Shown here one piece after another: positions 43,820-52,575 of a DNA stretch of 64,000 bases (position 1 is the first letter of the stretch; the number at the start of each line of letters is the position of its first letter). The notes under the pieces were generated by a model. It did no database searches, was not told the origin of the DNA, and saw only the letters and a list, made by a program, of their open reading frames with translations. Made by a program: the position numbers and the translations under genes. Source of the stretch: Actinoplanes solisilvae (lineage in GTDB: Bacteria > Actinomycetota > Actinomycetes > Mycobacteriales > Micromonosporaceae); contig NZ_RJAC01000003.1 in NCBI RefSeq assembly GCF_003999975.1, positions 310,001 to 374,000 on the forward strand. Direction: 5' to 3'.

Positions 43820-45610
43820 TCAGCCGAGGCGGTAGAGCAGGGCTCCGTCGATCTCCTCGCGGGTGATGCCGAGGCCGTCGATCGGGCGCGAAGGCACGGG
43901 CTCCCAGGGGGTTCCGGCGAGCCACTCGGGCAGGACGACGACCGATCTGATGCCCTCGGCCCGCAGCGCCGCGATGCTCGGTGAGTCCGGGAACGTCATG
44001 CTGAGCGAGCGGATCCGTTCCTGGCCGGTCGGGACGAACGTGACCACGCCGTTGGGGATGCGCGGGAACCCGTTCGTGGTCCACAGCATGATGGACATCT
44101 CGAGGCTGCCTCCGCTGGGCAGCACCAGGGCCGGCTCCTGGGCGACGCCGAGCGCGGCCGGATAGCGCAGCACCTCGGGATGCTCCGTCTTGTTGACCCC
44201 TTCGACGGTGACCATCGCGAGCGGGATCAGCAGGGCGAGCCGCAGCGCGACGAACTTCCCGCGAGCCACGACGCCTGGTCGCCAGGGCGCGGACTCCCGT
44301 ACCTCGTTGACCAGGGCGGTGACCGCCCCCGCGGCCAGCACGGCCAGCAGCAGCGAGCTCCACAGCGTCATGCGCCCGGGCGTACGCAGTGCGGCCCAGC
44401 CGGGCAGGTGCTTGGAGAGCGTCAGATAGCCCGGATCGCCGTGCCAGGGCAGGGTCGCGCCGAGGGTCAGCACCACCGCTACGGCGACGCCGACGGTCAG
44501 CAGCACCCGGTGACGAGTGCGGAAGACTGAGAAGAACACGCCGGTCGTGGCCAACACGATCAGGCCGATGCCGGGCAGCAGTGCCATCTCCGGCGGCCAG
44601 AACAGCTCGGATCGTTCCGCGGCGTGCCGGGCGCCCCAAAGCCACGACGACTCGGGTGCGAGGAAGAGGCCGCGCCAGGCCGGCGAGTACATCTCGGTCC
44701 AGTTCAGCCCGCGGTCGGCCTGCGGGTGCAGCTGCACCACGCGGGCGAAGGCGAGCCCCATGTAGACCGTGGCGGCCGCGAAGAACACGCCGCCGATCAG
44801 GTCGGCCGCGAGCAGTCGCCGCCCGAACGAGGGCCGGCCGCGCCGCCACCAGGACCAGCCGAAACCCGCCGCCACCACAAGACAGAGGGCGAGCATGACG
44901 TACGCGAAAGCCAGCCCGACGGCCAGCCCGAGCGTGATCTGCCAGGCGCCGACGAGCCAGCCGGCCAGCGCCCACCACGGGCGGTGCCGCTCGGGGCGAT
45001 GACCGCGTCGCAACGACCAGCCGTGCCCGCGCGCGATCATGGCGAGGCTCAGCGCGATGCCGCCGGTGGAGATGACGTTCAGGTGCCCGACGTGCGCGAG
45101 CCGCCACGGTGCGAAGGCCCAGGCGACGCCGGCCACCGCCGCGCCCAGCGGGTGGGCGCCGAGCTGACGGGTCAGGGCGTACGCCCCGACGAAGGCGAGG
45201 GCGTGCAGAAGGACGTACAGGATGTTGTAGCGCAGGACCGCGTCGTCCATGCCGGACCCGATCATGCCGAACGGCGCGTAGCCGAGGACGGTGTCGGTGA
45301 AGGCCAGCGAGTGCGGATCGGGGTAGAACGTGTTCGAGTTCCACAGCTGCGACGGAAAGTTCAGCAGCGCGTGGCCGCCCCAGGCGATCTGCCAGGCGAA
45401 CAGGGCCGGGTCGCCGATGTCGCCGGGCACGGTGTGCCGCGGGTCGCGCAGCGTCGGCCAGGTCAGCGCCGCGGCGAGCGCCAGCCCGCCGAGGACCACC
45501 AGGACCCACTCGAGCCGTTTCGCGAGGGACCTCGGAGTGCTCGCGGCGACGGCCTGCTCGTCACGTACGGCCACGGTGGCCTGACCTCCGCTCACACTCA
45601 CGGCACGCAT
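43820..45610 (-). CDS. Polytopic membrane protein, GT-C glycosyltransferase-like
   Basis: 596 residues with about 11-12 hydrophobic helices and a soluble C-terminal part of roughly 130 residues. Near the first extracytoplasmic loop it has GDIGDPALFAWQIAWGG, and WNSNTFYPDPHSLAFTD, a pattern common to actinobacterial GT-C type membrane glycosyltransferases that use polyprenyl-phosphate sugars, where acidic residues in loop 1 are catalytic. Later: LPGWAALRTPGRMTLWSSLLLAVLAAGAV. Start ATG 45610 gives a short cytoplasmic N-terminus. Acceptor unknown. It follows the polysaccharide deacetylase gene by 28 bp on the same strand, consistent with joint work on a surface polysaccharide. Confidence 0.75.
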   Translation of the reverse strand: MRAVSVSGGQATVAVRDEQAVAASTPRSLAKRLEWVLVVLGGLALAAALTWPTLRDPRHTVPGDIGDPALFAWQIAWGGHALLNFPSQLWNSNTFYPDPHSLAFTDTVLGYAPFGMIGSGMDDAVLRYNILYVLLHALAFVGAYALTRQLGAHPLGAAVAGVAWAFAPWRLAHVGHLNVISTGGIALSLAMIARGHGWSLRRGHRPERHRPWWALAGWLVGAWQITLGLAVGLAFAYVMLALCLVVAAGFGWSWWRRGRPSFGRRLLAADLIGGVFFAAATVYMGLAFARVVQLHPQADRGLNWTEMYSPAWRGLFLAPESSWLWGARHAAERSELFWPPEMALLPGIGLIVLATTGVFFSVFRTRHRVLLTVGVAVAVVLTLGATLPWHGDPGYLTLSKHLPGWAALRTPGRMTLWSSLLLAVLAAGAVTALVNEVRESAPWRPGVVARGKFVALRLALLIPLAMVTVEGVNKTEHPEVLRYPAALGVAQEPALVLPSGGSLEMSIMLWTTNGFPRIPNGVVTFVPTGQERIRSLSMTFPDSPSIAALRAEGIRSVVVLPEWLAGTPWEPVPSRPIDGLGITREEIDGALLYRLG

Positions 45611-45638
45611 TGTCGCATATCAATGTTGAGGTCCGTGA

Positions 45639-46439
45639 TCATGGCACGGGGACGGGACTCCGGGCGATCAGGTCGGAGACGGTGACGAACTCGTAGCCGC
45701 GGGCGATCAGGCCGGTGACCATGTCGTGCAGGGCGTCGAGGGTGGTCAGGCGGCGCTTGTCGCCCGCGTCGTGGGCCAGGACGATCGAGCCGGGGCGTAC
45801 GGTGTCGACGATGTCCTTGGCCTGGGCGGCCGGGTCGTCCTTGAAGCGGCGCTCGTGCATCTGCCGGTCCCACAGGATCAGGTCGTAGCCGAAGGAGTCG
45901 GCGGCCAGCACGGTCGACCCGCCGAAGTGGCCGAACGGCGGGCGGAACAGCACTGGCGTACGCCCGAGCTTGTTCTGGATGACGGCGTGGGTACGCCGCA
46001 GGTCGTCCTGGATCGCGGGCAGATTCATGGTGGCCAGATCGCGGTGCTCCCACGAGTGGTTGCCGACCTCGTGCCGCCCGAGCCGGTTCTTGACCAGGCC
46101 GGCGTACTCGAGCACGTTGCGGCCGACCATGAAGAACGTTGCCGGGACGCCCAGTTCGTCGAGCACGTCGAGGAACCGGGGCGTGTACCTCGGGGCCGGC
46201 CCGTCGTCGAACGTCAGCGCCACGACGGGCCGCCACGACTTCACGAAGTAGCGCACGTGCACCGACGACGACCCGACCGCGGCCTGATTGTCGGCGGCGG
46301 CTGCATACCCGCCGCTCAGCGGAGGGTGATCCCAGCCGAACAGGCGCGGCACCTCGACGACCCCGACCGCGCCCAAAGCCGCCCCGGCCACCGCGAGCCC
46401 GCTCCCGCGCAGCAACCCCCGCCGACTTACCCGTTCCAT
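45639..46439 (-). CDS. Tat-exported polysaccharide deacetylase (CE4 family)
   Basis: 266 residues. Twin-arginine signal VSRRGLLRGSGLAVAGAALG directly after the ATG at 46439, which is why this start is preferred over one 63 bases upstream. NodB domain motifs: TFDDGPAPRYT (motif 1, catalytic Asp and metal Asp), NHSWEH (motif 2, two metal His), LFRPPFGHF (motif 3), ILWDRQMHE (motif 4) and VLAHDAG (motif 5, His). Metal-dependent removal of N-acetyl groups from peptidoglycan or chitin-like polymers outside the cell. A complete set of motifs suggests activity. Confidence 0.93.
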   Translation of the reverse strand: MERVSRRGLLRGSGLAVAGAALGAVGVVEVPRLFGWDHPPLSGGYAAAADNQAAVGSSSVHVRYFVKSWRPVVALTFDDGPAPRYTPRFLDVLDELGVPATFFMVGRNVLEYAGLVKNRLGRHEVGNHSWEHRDLATMNLPAIQDDLRRTHAVIQNKLGRTPVLFRPPFGHFGGSTVLAADSFGYDLILWDRQMHERRFKDDPAAQAKDIVDTVRPGSIVLAHDAGDKRRLTTLDALHDMVTGLIARGYEFVTVSDLIARSPVPVP

Positions 46440-46557
46440 CGCCTGCCCCCGTGTCCAGCAATACGCGGACACAACGGTCGCCGACCGGCGAAGTTCGAGC
46501 ATCCCGCCGAGGTCACAAAAGCAACGCCCCGTCTCGGCCGAAAGGAGGAGCGGGAAG

Positions 46558-47214
46558 TCAGGGAGTGACCAGGCCGGTGCGGTAGGCGACGACTACGGCC
46601 TGGACTCTGTCGCGGAGGTCGAGTTTGGCCAGGATCCGGGCTACGTGGGTCTTCACGGTCGCCTCGGACAGGTGCAGGCGGGCGGCCAGTTCGGCGTTGC
46701 TCAGGCCGTGGGCGAGCAGGCCCAGCACTTCGAGCTCGCGCGGGGTCAGGGCGGCCAGGTCGCGGTGGATGGCCGGCGGCCCTGCGGCCGGCTGGGCGAA
46801 CCGTTGCACGAGGCGGCGGGTGATCGCGGGCGCCAGCAGCGCGTCGCCGTCGCGGACGAGACGGACGGCGCCGACGAGCTGTTCCGGGGTGACGTCCTTG
46901 AGCAGGAAACCGCTGGCCCCGGCGGTCAGCGCCTCGTAGACGTACTGGTCGAGGTCGAAGGTGGTCAGCATGATGACCCGGGGAGCGGCCCCGGCGCCGG
47001 TGAGGATCTGGCGGGTGGCCGCGAGCCCGTCCAGCTCGGGCATGCGGATGTCCATCAGGACCACGTCGGGCCGGTGCCGCCGGACGGCGTCGATCGCCTC
47101 GGCGCCGTTCGCGGCCTCGGCGACCACGTCGATGCCGTCGGCGTTGAGGATCATCCGGAACCCGGCCCGTACGAGCGCCTGGTCGTCGGCGACCACCACT
47201 CGGAGCGCGGTCAT
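46558..47214 (-). CDS. NarL/LuxR-type response regulator
   Basis: 218 residues. Receiver domain (1-120) with acidic pair in VVVADDQ, phospho-acceptor Asp in VVLMDIRMPELDG, Thr in IMLTTFD and Lys in LLKDVTP; C-terminal LuxR helix-turn-helix (LTPRELEVLGLLAHGLSNAELAARLHLSEATVKTHVARIL). Starts ATG 47214 overlapping the kinase gene stop by 4 bp. Together with the kinase it forms a two-component system divergent from the ABC transporter pair, its probable target. Confidence 0.95.
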   Translation of the reverse strand: MTALRVVVADDQALVRAGFRMILNADGIDVVAEAANGAEAIDAVRRHRPDVVLMDIRMPELDGLAATRQILTGAGAAPRVIMLTTFDLDQYVYEALTAGASGFLLKDVTPEQLVGAVRLVRDGDALLAPAITRRLVQRFAQPAAGPPAIHRDLAALTPRELEVLGLLAHGLSNAELAARLHLSEATVKTHVARILAKLDLRDRVQAVVVAYRTGLVTP

Positions 47215-48503
47215 GCCTGTTCCACCGGGATCGAGGCCTCCACGCGGTATCCGCCTCTGAGCCGGGGCCCGGCCTTCAAGGTGCCGCCGTAGACGGCGAG
47301 CCGTTCGCGCAGGCCGAGCAGGCCGCGTCCGGTGCCGGCGACGGTCGTGGAGGGCCGTCCGCCGGTGTCGGTGACCTCGACCCGCACGTGGTCACCGGCG
47401 AAGTCGACGAGCACTCGTACGGAGGCTCCGGCCGCGTGTTTGACGGTGTTCGTCAAAGCCTCCTGCACCAGACGGTAGACGGTCAGCTCGACACCGGACG
47501 GCAGCGGGCCGTGGTCCCCTCGCACCGTGAAGTCGACCTCCACACCCGAGTCGCGCATCCGCCGCACCATCGCCTCCAGCCCGTCGAGCCCCGGCTGCGG
47601 CGCCAGGTCGGCCCGGTCGAGCGCGCCGCCCTCCACCGTGAGCAGTCCCATCACGTGGCGCAGCTCGGTCATCGCGGCCCGTCCGCCGGCCTCGACCGCG
47701 AGCAGGGCCGTCCGGGCGTCGTCGGGGGCGGCGTCCATGACCTTGCGGGCCGCGCCGGCCTGGATCACCATCACGCTGACGTTGTGGGTGACGACGTCGT
47801 GCAGCTCGCGGGCGATCCGGGCCCGTTCGAGCTCGGTCGCCCGGCGCAGCGCCTCGATCTGTTCGTGTTCCATCGCCGACATGCGCGCCCGGCCCTCGTC
47901 GGCGTGCTGTTTCCAGCGCCGCAGCCCTTCGGCGGCGACCGCGATCGGGATCAGGATCAGGAACGGCACGGCGCCGTCGGAGACCGAGCTGGCGTCGGTC
48001 TGCAGCCCGGCGTGGAAGATCGCGGCCACCGGCACACTGGCCAGAGCCAAGATTTTGTACGGGCTGAAGACGGCCGCGCTGTAGGCGGCGATCACGCAGG
48101 CGAAGAAGGACAGCCGCAGGGCGGCCGGGTTCTCCTCGACCAGGGTCGCGATCAGCAGCAGCGTCCAGAGGGCCGCCAGCGGATAGCGGCGGCGGAACAG
48201 CAGCGGCAGCACGACCAGAAAGAGCAGCACGGTCGTCCAGGCGGTCCCGTCGTCCTCGACCGGCAGGAACGGCGGCCACACCGGCTCGGGCGGCACCGGT
48301 GGCCGCGGCCCCTCGAAGACGCGCGGATCGAACTCGATCCCGATCCGCCGCGGCGCCGGCTCGTCGTTGACGCCCGCCTGGAGCGCGGCGAGAGCCAGCC
48401 CCAGCGCGACGAGCCCGTCGAAGATCTGCCCGCGCCGCGACAACGGCGGCACCGAGCCGACCGGACGAGCCAGCGACCGGATGCCGGCCCACAGCCTGTT
48501 CAT
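47211..48503 (-). CDS. Sensor histidine kinase, HisKA_3 type
   Basis: 430 residues. Four to five N-terminal membrane helices (GQIFDGLVALGLALAALQAG, TVLLFLVVLPLLF, ALWTLLLIATLV, LSFFACVIAAYSAAV, and one near PFLILIPIAVAAEG), then dimerisation/phospho-acceptor ELERARIARELHDVVTHNV with His near residue 233, and an HATPase with YRLVQEALTNTVKHA and TGRGLLGLRERL. ATG 48503 is preferred; an in-frame GTG/ATG upstream at 48539 is possible. No separate sensor domain; such kinases often sense membrane-active compounds through their helices. Confidence 0.93.
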   Translation of the reverse strand: MNRLWAGIRSLARPVGSVPPLSRRGQIFDGLVALGLALAALQAGVNDEPAPRRIGIEFDPRVFEGPRPPVPPEPVWPPFLPVEDDGTAWTTVLLFLVVLPLLFRRRYPLAALWTLLLIATLVEENPAALRLSFFACVIAAYSAAVFSPYKILALASVPVAAIFHAGLQTDASSVSDGAVPFLILIPIAVAAEGLRRWKQHADEGRARMSAMEHEQIEALRRATELERARIARELHDVVTHNVSVMVIQAGAARKVMDAAPDDARTALLAVEAGGRAAMTELRHVMGLLTVEGGALDRADLAPQPGLDGLEAMVRRMRDSGVEVDFTVRGDHGPLPSGVELTVYRLVQEALTNTVKHAAGASVRVLVDFAGDHVRVEVTDTGGRPSTTVAGTGRGLLGLRERLAVYGGTLKAGPRLRGGYRVEASIPVEQA

Positions 48504-48659
48504 CCGCCCATTCTCACCGCAGGACCAGCCCGTACGCATTACACCGCTCGCCTACGCCGTAAGGATGACGCCGCCGAGAAGATGCCTCGCGCTGCCGATG
48601 CGTCCGGTTCGTGCCCGCTTCTAGCGTCAGCCCGGTCGATTGTGTTGAGGGGGATGGCT

Positions 48660-49352
48660 ATGAGCACACCGCTGATCGAGCTGCACCAGGTGACCAGACG
48701 GTACGACGAGGGGCCGCCGGCGTTGAACGACGTGTCGCTGAGTGTCGAGCCGGGTGAGGCCCTGGCGATCCTCGGCCCGTCCGGGAGCGGCAAGTCCACG
48801 ATGCTCAACCTGATCGCCGGGCTGGACCGGCCGAGCACCGGCACGGTCACCGTCGACGGGGTACGGGTCGACGAGCTGGGCGAGGCGGCCTCCGCGCGTT
48901 ACCGCCGGGCCCGCATCGGCCTGGTGTTCCAGTTCTTCAACCTGCTCGACGACCTGACCGTCGCCGACAACGTCATGCTGCCCGCCCAGCTCGCCGGGAT
49001 GGGCCGATCCACCGCCGAGCGCCGGGCCACGGAACTGCTCGGCCGGTTGGGCGTCGACCGGCACGCCACGGCGTACCCGGGAAGGCTCTCCGGGGGTGAA
49101 CGGCAGCGCGTCGCCGTCGCCCGCGCGCTGATGAACCGGCCGGCGTTGCTGTTGGCCGACGAACCGACCGGGGCGCTCGACACCGCCTCGGGCGAAGACG
49201 TGATGCGGCTGCTGAGCGAGCTGCACGCCGACGGCCAAACCGTCGTCCTGGTCACCCACGACCTGGTGCTGGCCGAGCGGTGCGCGACCCGGACCGTGCA
49301 TCTGCTCGACGGACAGGTCGCCAGCGACTCCGCGATGGAACTGCTCCGATGA
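48660..49352 (+). CDS. ABC transporter ATPase (MacB/LolD type)
   Basis: 230 residues. Walker A LGPSGSGKST, Q-loop VFQFFNLLDDLT, signature LSGGERQRVAVARAL, Walker B LLLADEPTGALD, switch His in LVTHDL. Start ATG 48660 lies 6 bp after GAGGGGG; another ATG 6 bases upstream would overlap the ribosome site. Stop overlaps the permease ATG (ATGA). With an FtsX-type permease it forms an exporter or envelope-remodelling complex, typical for resistance to cell-wall-active peptides. Confidence 0.95.
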   Translation: MSTPLIELHQVTRRYDEGPPALNDVSLSVEPGEALAILGPSGSGKSTMLNLIAGLDRPSTGTVTVDGVRVDELGEAASARYRRARIGLVFQFFNLLDDLTVADNVMLPAQLAGMGRSTAERRATELLGRLGVDRHATAYPGRLSGGERQRVAVARALMNRPALLLADEPTGALDTASGEDVMRLLSELHADGQTVVLVTHDLVLAERCATRTVHLLDGQVASDSAMELLR

Positions 49353-51676
49353 GCGCGCTGACCCGGGTGGTCCGTGCCGGGGTGGGCCGTAAGCGCGTGC
49401 AGACGATCGTGATCGGGCTCGTCGTGGCGATCGCCGTCACCTCGGCCGTGCTCGGCGGGTCGCTGATGGTGGCGTCGCAGGGACCGTTCGACCGGGCGTT
49501 CGGCCAGCAGCGGGGCGCGCACCTCACCGCCCAGTTCGACGTCGGCAAGGTCACCGAGGCGCAGCTGGCCGCGTCGGCGAGCGCCGCCGGGGTCGCCGCG
49601 GCGGCGGGGCCGTTCCTGACCGCGCAGGTCGGGCTGACCGACCCGGCCGGGCATCCGCTGCCGCCGTTGAACGTCGCCGGGCGGGCCGACGCGGGGAACG
49701 AGGTCGACCGGGTCGATCTGGTCGAGGGCCGGTGGGCGACCGCCCCCGGCGAGATCGTGCTCGCCACGGGGGGCCATCTGCGGTTGCCGCCGAAGGTGGC
49801 CGGTGAGCAGTGGACGATCTCCGGTAAGCCGGTGACCGTCGTCGGGGTCGCCCGGTCGGCCTCGCGATCGGCCGACGCCTGGACCACGCCGGCTCAGCTC
49901 GCCGCGTGGGCCGAGGGTCCCCGGTCGTACCAGATGCTCTACCGGTTCACCGAGGCCGGCACGACCGAGCAGGTGCAGGCGGGCAAGAACGCGGTGCAGG
50001 CGGCTCTTCCCGCCGGGGCGATGACCGGCGCCCTGTCGTGGCTGGACATTCGCCTGGAGGCGATCAACGACACCCTCCTGCTGGTGCCCTTCCTGATCGC
50101 GTTCGGCCTGCTCGGCGTGGTCATGGCGGTGCTCATCATCGGCAACGTGATCGCCGGCGCGGTGTCGACCTCGACGCGCCGGATCGGCATCCTCAAGGCC
50201 CTCGGTTTCACGCCGTCGCAGGTCGTTCGGGCGTACGTGGGCCAGGCGCTGATCCCGGCGTCGGTCGGCGCGATGATCGGCGCGGTCGCCGGCAACCTCC
50301 TCACGATTCCGATCCTCGCCCAGACCAACGAGCTCTACGGCACGAGCGACAGCGGGGTCGCGTTCTGGGTCGACGCCGTCGTGATCGGGGGCGCCCTCGT
50401 CGTCGTGGCCGTGACCGCCCTGGCCGCCGCCGCCCGGGCCGGCCGTCTGCGCAGCGTCGACGCGCTCGCCGTCGGCCGCACACCGCGACCGGGCCGGGGC
50501 CGCTGGGCGACCCGGTTGACCAGCCGGCTGCCGATCCCGCGGCCGGTGACGCTCGGCCTGGCCCATCCGTTCGCCCGGCCGGTCCGCGCGGTCAGCATCA
50601 TCGCGGCGATCGCGTTCGGGGCGGCCGCGGTGACCTTCGCGGTCGGGCTCGGCACGTCGCTGAACCGGGTGCAGGAGGTCGAGGACATCGCCGACGTGCA
50701 GGTCGGCGCACCGCACCGGATGGAGCCGGGCGGCCCGCGGCCGGGTCCCCGCGAGCCGGAGGCTTTCCCGGATCCGGCCGCGATCGAGAAGGTGATCGCC
50801 GCTCAGCCGGGCACGGCCGGCTACATGGGGGTCGCCCGCGGCGAGATCACCGCGGCCGGGATCGTCGGGGAGCTCGACGCGGTCGCGGTCACCGGGCCCG
50901 ACTCGGCGCGCTACTACCGCATGGTGTCGGGCGACTGGCTGACCGGCCCCGGGCAGATCATCGTGTCGACGCCGTTCCTGACCGCCGCCGGCAAGCAGGT
51001 CGGCGACAGCATCGTCCTGACCCACGAGGGCGCGCAGGTGCCCGTGACGATCGTCGGCGAGGTGTTCAACACCGACAGCGACGGCATGCAGGTCGTCACC
51101 GAGCTGGCCACGCTCGGTTCGGTGAAGCCGTCGACCTATTACGTCTCCGTGCTGTCCGGCACCGACGCCTCGGCGTACACCCAGGCTTTGACGAAGGCCC
51201 TGGACCCGGTGGGCGCGATGGCCGATCGCCTCGATCACTCACCCGACGAGATGGTCGTCGTCGTGAACATCCTGACCGGGCTGCTCAGTCTCATGCTGAC
51301 GGTGGTGGCCGGGCTGGGCGTGATGAACACGGTCGTCCTCGAGACCCGGGAACGGGTTCACGACCTGGGCGTGCACAAGGCGCTCGGGATGACCCCGCGG
51401 CAGACGACGGCGATGGTCATCGCATCGGTCGTGGTCACCGGCGTGATCGGGGGTGCGGCCGGCACGGCGATCGGTGTGCTGCTGCAACGCACGGTGATCA
51501 CGGAGATGGCGAGCAGCGTCGGATTCCGGTTGCCCGCCTCGGTCGTCGACGTCTACGGCTCGTACGAGCTGGTGGTCTTCGGTCTGGCCGGGCTGGTCAT
51601 CGCGGTGGTCGGCGCGCTGCTCCCGGCCGGATGGGCGGCGCGGACCAGGGTCGCGGTCGCCCTGCGTACCGAATGA
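49349..51676 (+). CDS. FtsX/MacB-type ABC permease
   Basis: 775 residues, ten predicted helices arranged as two FtsX units with large extracytoplasmic domains: one helix near residues 20-42, a soluble domain, three helices (LLVPFLIAFGLLGVVMAVLIIGNVIAG through VVVAVTALAAAARAG), then a repeat (VRAVSIIAAIAFGAAAVTFAVGLGT, soluble domain with TAAGKQVGDSIVLTHEG, LLSLMLTVVAGLGVMNTVVLE and following). Cytoplasmic coupling loops RRIGILKALGFTPSQVVRAY and ERVHDLGVHKALGMTPRQTTAM are clear. Works with the upstream ATPase, start overlapping by 4 bp. Confidence 0.94.
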   Translation: MSALTRVVRAGVGRKRVQTIVIGLVVAIAVTSAVLGGSLMVASQGPFDRAFGQQRGAHLTAQFDVGKVTEAQLAASASAAGVAAAAGPFLTAQVGLTDPAGHPLPPLNVAGRADAGNEVDRVDLVEGRWATAPGEIVLATGGHLRLPPKVAGEQWTISGKPVTVVGVARSASRSADAWTTPAQLAAWAEGPRSYQMLYRFTEAGTTEQVQAGKNAVQAALPAGAMTGALSWLDIRLEAINDTLLLVPFLIAFGLLGVVMAVLIIGNVIAGAVSTSTRRIGILKALGFTPSQVVRAYVGQALIPASVGAMIGAVAGNLLTIPILAQTNELYGTSDSGVAFWVDAVVIGGALVVVAVTALAAAARAGRLRSVDALAVGRTPRPGRGRWATRLTSRLPIPRPVTLGLAHPFARPVRAVSIIAAIAFGAAAVTFAVGLGTSLNRVQEVEDIADVQVGAPHRMEPGGPRPGPREPEAFPDPAAIEKVIAAQPGTAGYMGVARGEITAAGIVGELDAVAVTGPDSARYYRMVSGDWLTGPGQIIVSTPFLTAAGKQVGDSIVLTHEGAQVPVTIVGEVFNTDSDGMQVVTELATLGSVKPSTYYVSVLSGTDASAYTQALTKALDPVGAMADRLDHSPDEMVVVVNILTGLLSLMLTVVAGLGVMNTVVLETRERVHDLGVHKALGMTPRQTTAMVIASVVVTGVIGGAAGTAIGVLLQRTVITEMASSVGFRLPASVVDVYGSYELVVFGLAGLVIAVVGALLPAGWAARTRVAVALRTE

Positions 51677-51679
51677 CGA

Positions 51680-51712
51680 AAGGGGCCGCTGCCACGACGG
51701 CAGCGGCCCCTT
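51680..51712. terminator. Bidirectional terminator after permease gene
   Basis: AAGGGGCCGCTGCC (51680-51693) pairs perfectly over 14 bp with GGCAGCGGCCCCTT (51699-51712), loop of 5, between the convergent stops of the permease and the next gene. Confidence 0.8.
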
Positions 51713-51720
51713 CGCGTGGA

Positions 51721-52305
51721 TCAGGAAGCGATGGTGCAGAGTTCGTCGAACTTCTTCTCGTCGCCCTCGATCTTCGTCAGGGCGGCCGGGGTGGGCTCCT
51801 TGCCGGCCTTGGCGTCCGAGATGATCTTGTTGTAGCCGTCGGCGATGGCCTTGAGCGCGGTCTTGACTTCGGCGTCCTTGGCCTTGCCGGACGCGGCGTC
51901 CAGGTCGGCGGCCAGCTTGCTGACCTGGTCGATCGTCGGGTTGGTGCCCATCGCGACGATGGCGGCCCTACCGGCGGTGCAGCCGGGGTCGACGAGGGTC
52001 TTGTTGTCGTTCACCCAGTTGGCCAGCAGGAGGCTGTACGTGGTGCTGAGGATGACCGAGACGATGACGCCGGTGATGGCCAGACCGCGACCGGCCCGCT
52101 TCCCCGGGCCGGTCTTGAAGATGGCGATGAGGCTGAGGATGAAGCCGATGCCCGGCAGGAGGAAGGCCAGGACCAGGCCGGTGATGGCCAGTCCGCTGGT
52201 GCCCTGCTGCTGCTGCTGCTGCGGAGCGGGCGGCGGCACGGCACCCGGGTAGGCCGGCTGGTCAACGGGCGGCTGGCTCGGCGGCGGGGTCAGGGGCTGC
52301 GACAC
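51721..52305 (-). CDS. DUF4190-like membrane protein
   Basis: 194 residues. Proline/glutamine-rich cytoplasmic start (SQPLTPPPSQPPVDQPAYPG, then QQQQQQ from a CTG run), two transmembrane helices (GLAITGLVLAFLLPGIGFILSL and GLAITGVIVSVILSTTYSLLL) that repeat the GLAITG motif of DUF4190, and a helical extracytoplasmic domain (TIDQVSKLAADLDAASGKAKDAEVKTALKAIADGYN) of unknown function with two cysteines. Common in actinobacteria, no known role. Confidence 0.8.
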   Translation of the reverse strand: MSQPLTPPPSQPPVDQPAYPGAVPPPAPQQQQQQGTSGLAITGLVLAFLLPGIGFILSLIAIFKTGPGKRAGRGLAITGVIVSVILSTTYSLLLANWVNDNKTLVDPGCTAGRAAIVAMGTNPTIDQVSKLAADLDAASGKAKDAEVKTALKAIADGYNKIISDAKAGKEPTPAALTKIEGDEKKFDELCTIAS

Positions 52306-52514
52306 TATGACGGTCCTATCAGGAGATTCTCAGCTTGAGTCGGTCGCACGTTACTGGCTCCGCCCCTAAAATGCTGCCCCGTGTCAGGAACGTTATCGAC
52401 GCCTGTCGACACTTTGGGGGTTTTCGTCGGCGATTGTGGCGAGTTTCGCGGGGATGATCCGGACCGGACGGTTAGCGCGGCCTGGCCGGAAGTATGATTT
52501 CCGTGCGAAGTGGA

Positions 52515-52553
52515 CACCGGCAGCGCATCGTGATCAACCGATGACGCTGCCGG
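52515..52553 (-). terminator. Terminator of arabinoxylan operon
   Basis: ACCGGCAGCG (52515-52524) with CATCG pairs with CGATG-A-CGCTGCCGGT ending at 52553; 15 bp with one bulged base. Lies 22 bp beyond the GH62 stop on the minus strand. From 52306 to 52514 I see no gene. Confidence 0.65.
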
Positions 52554-52575
52554 TTCGACCGTCGGCCGCGGGCCG

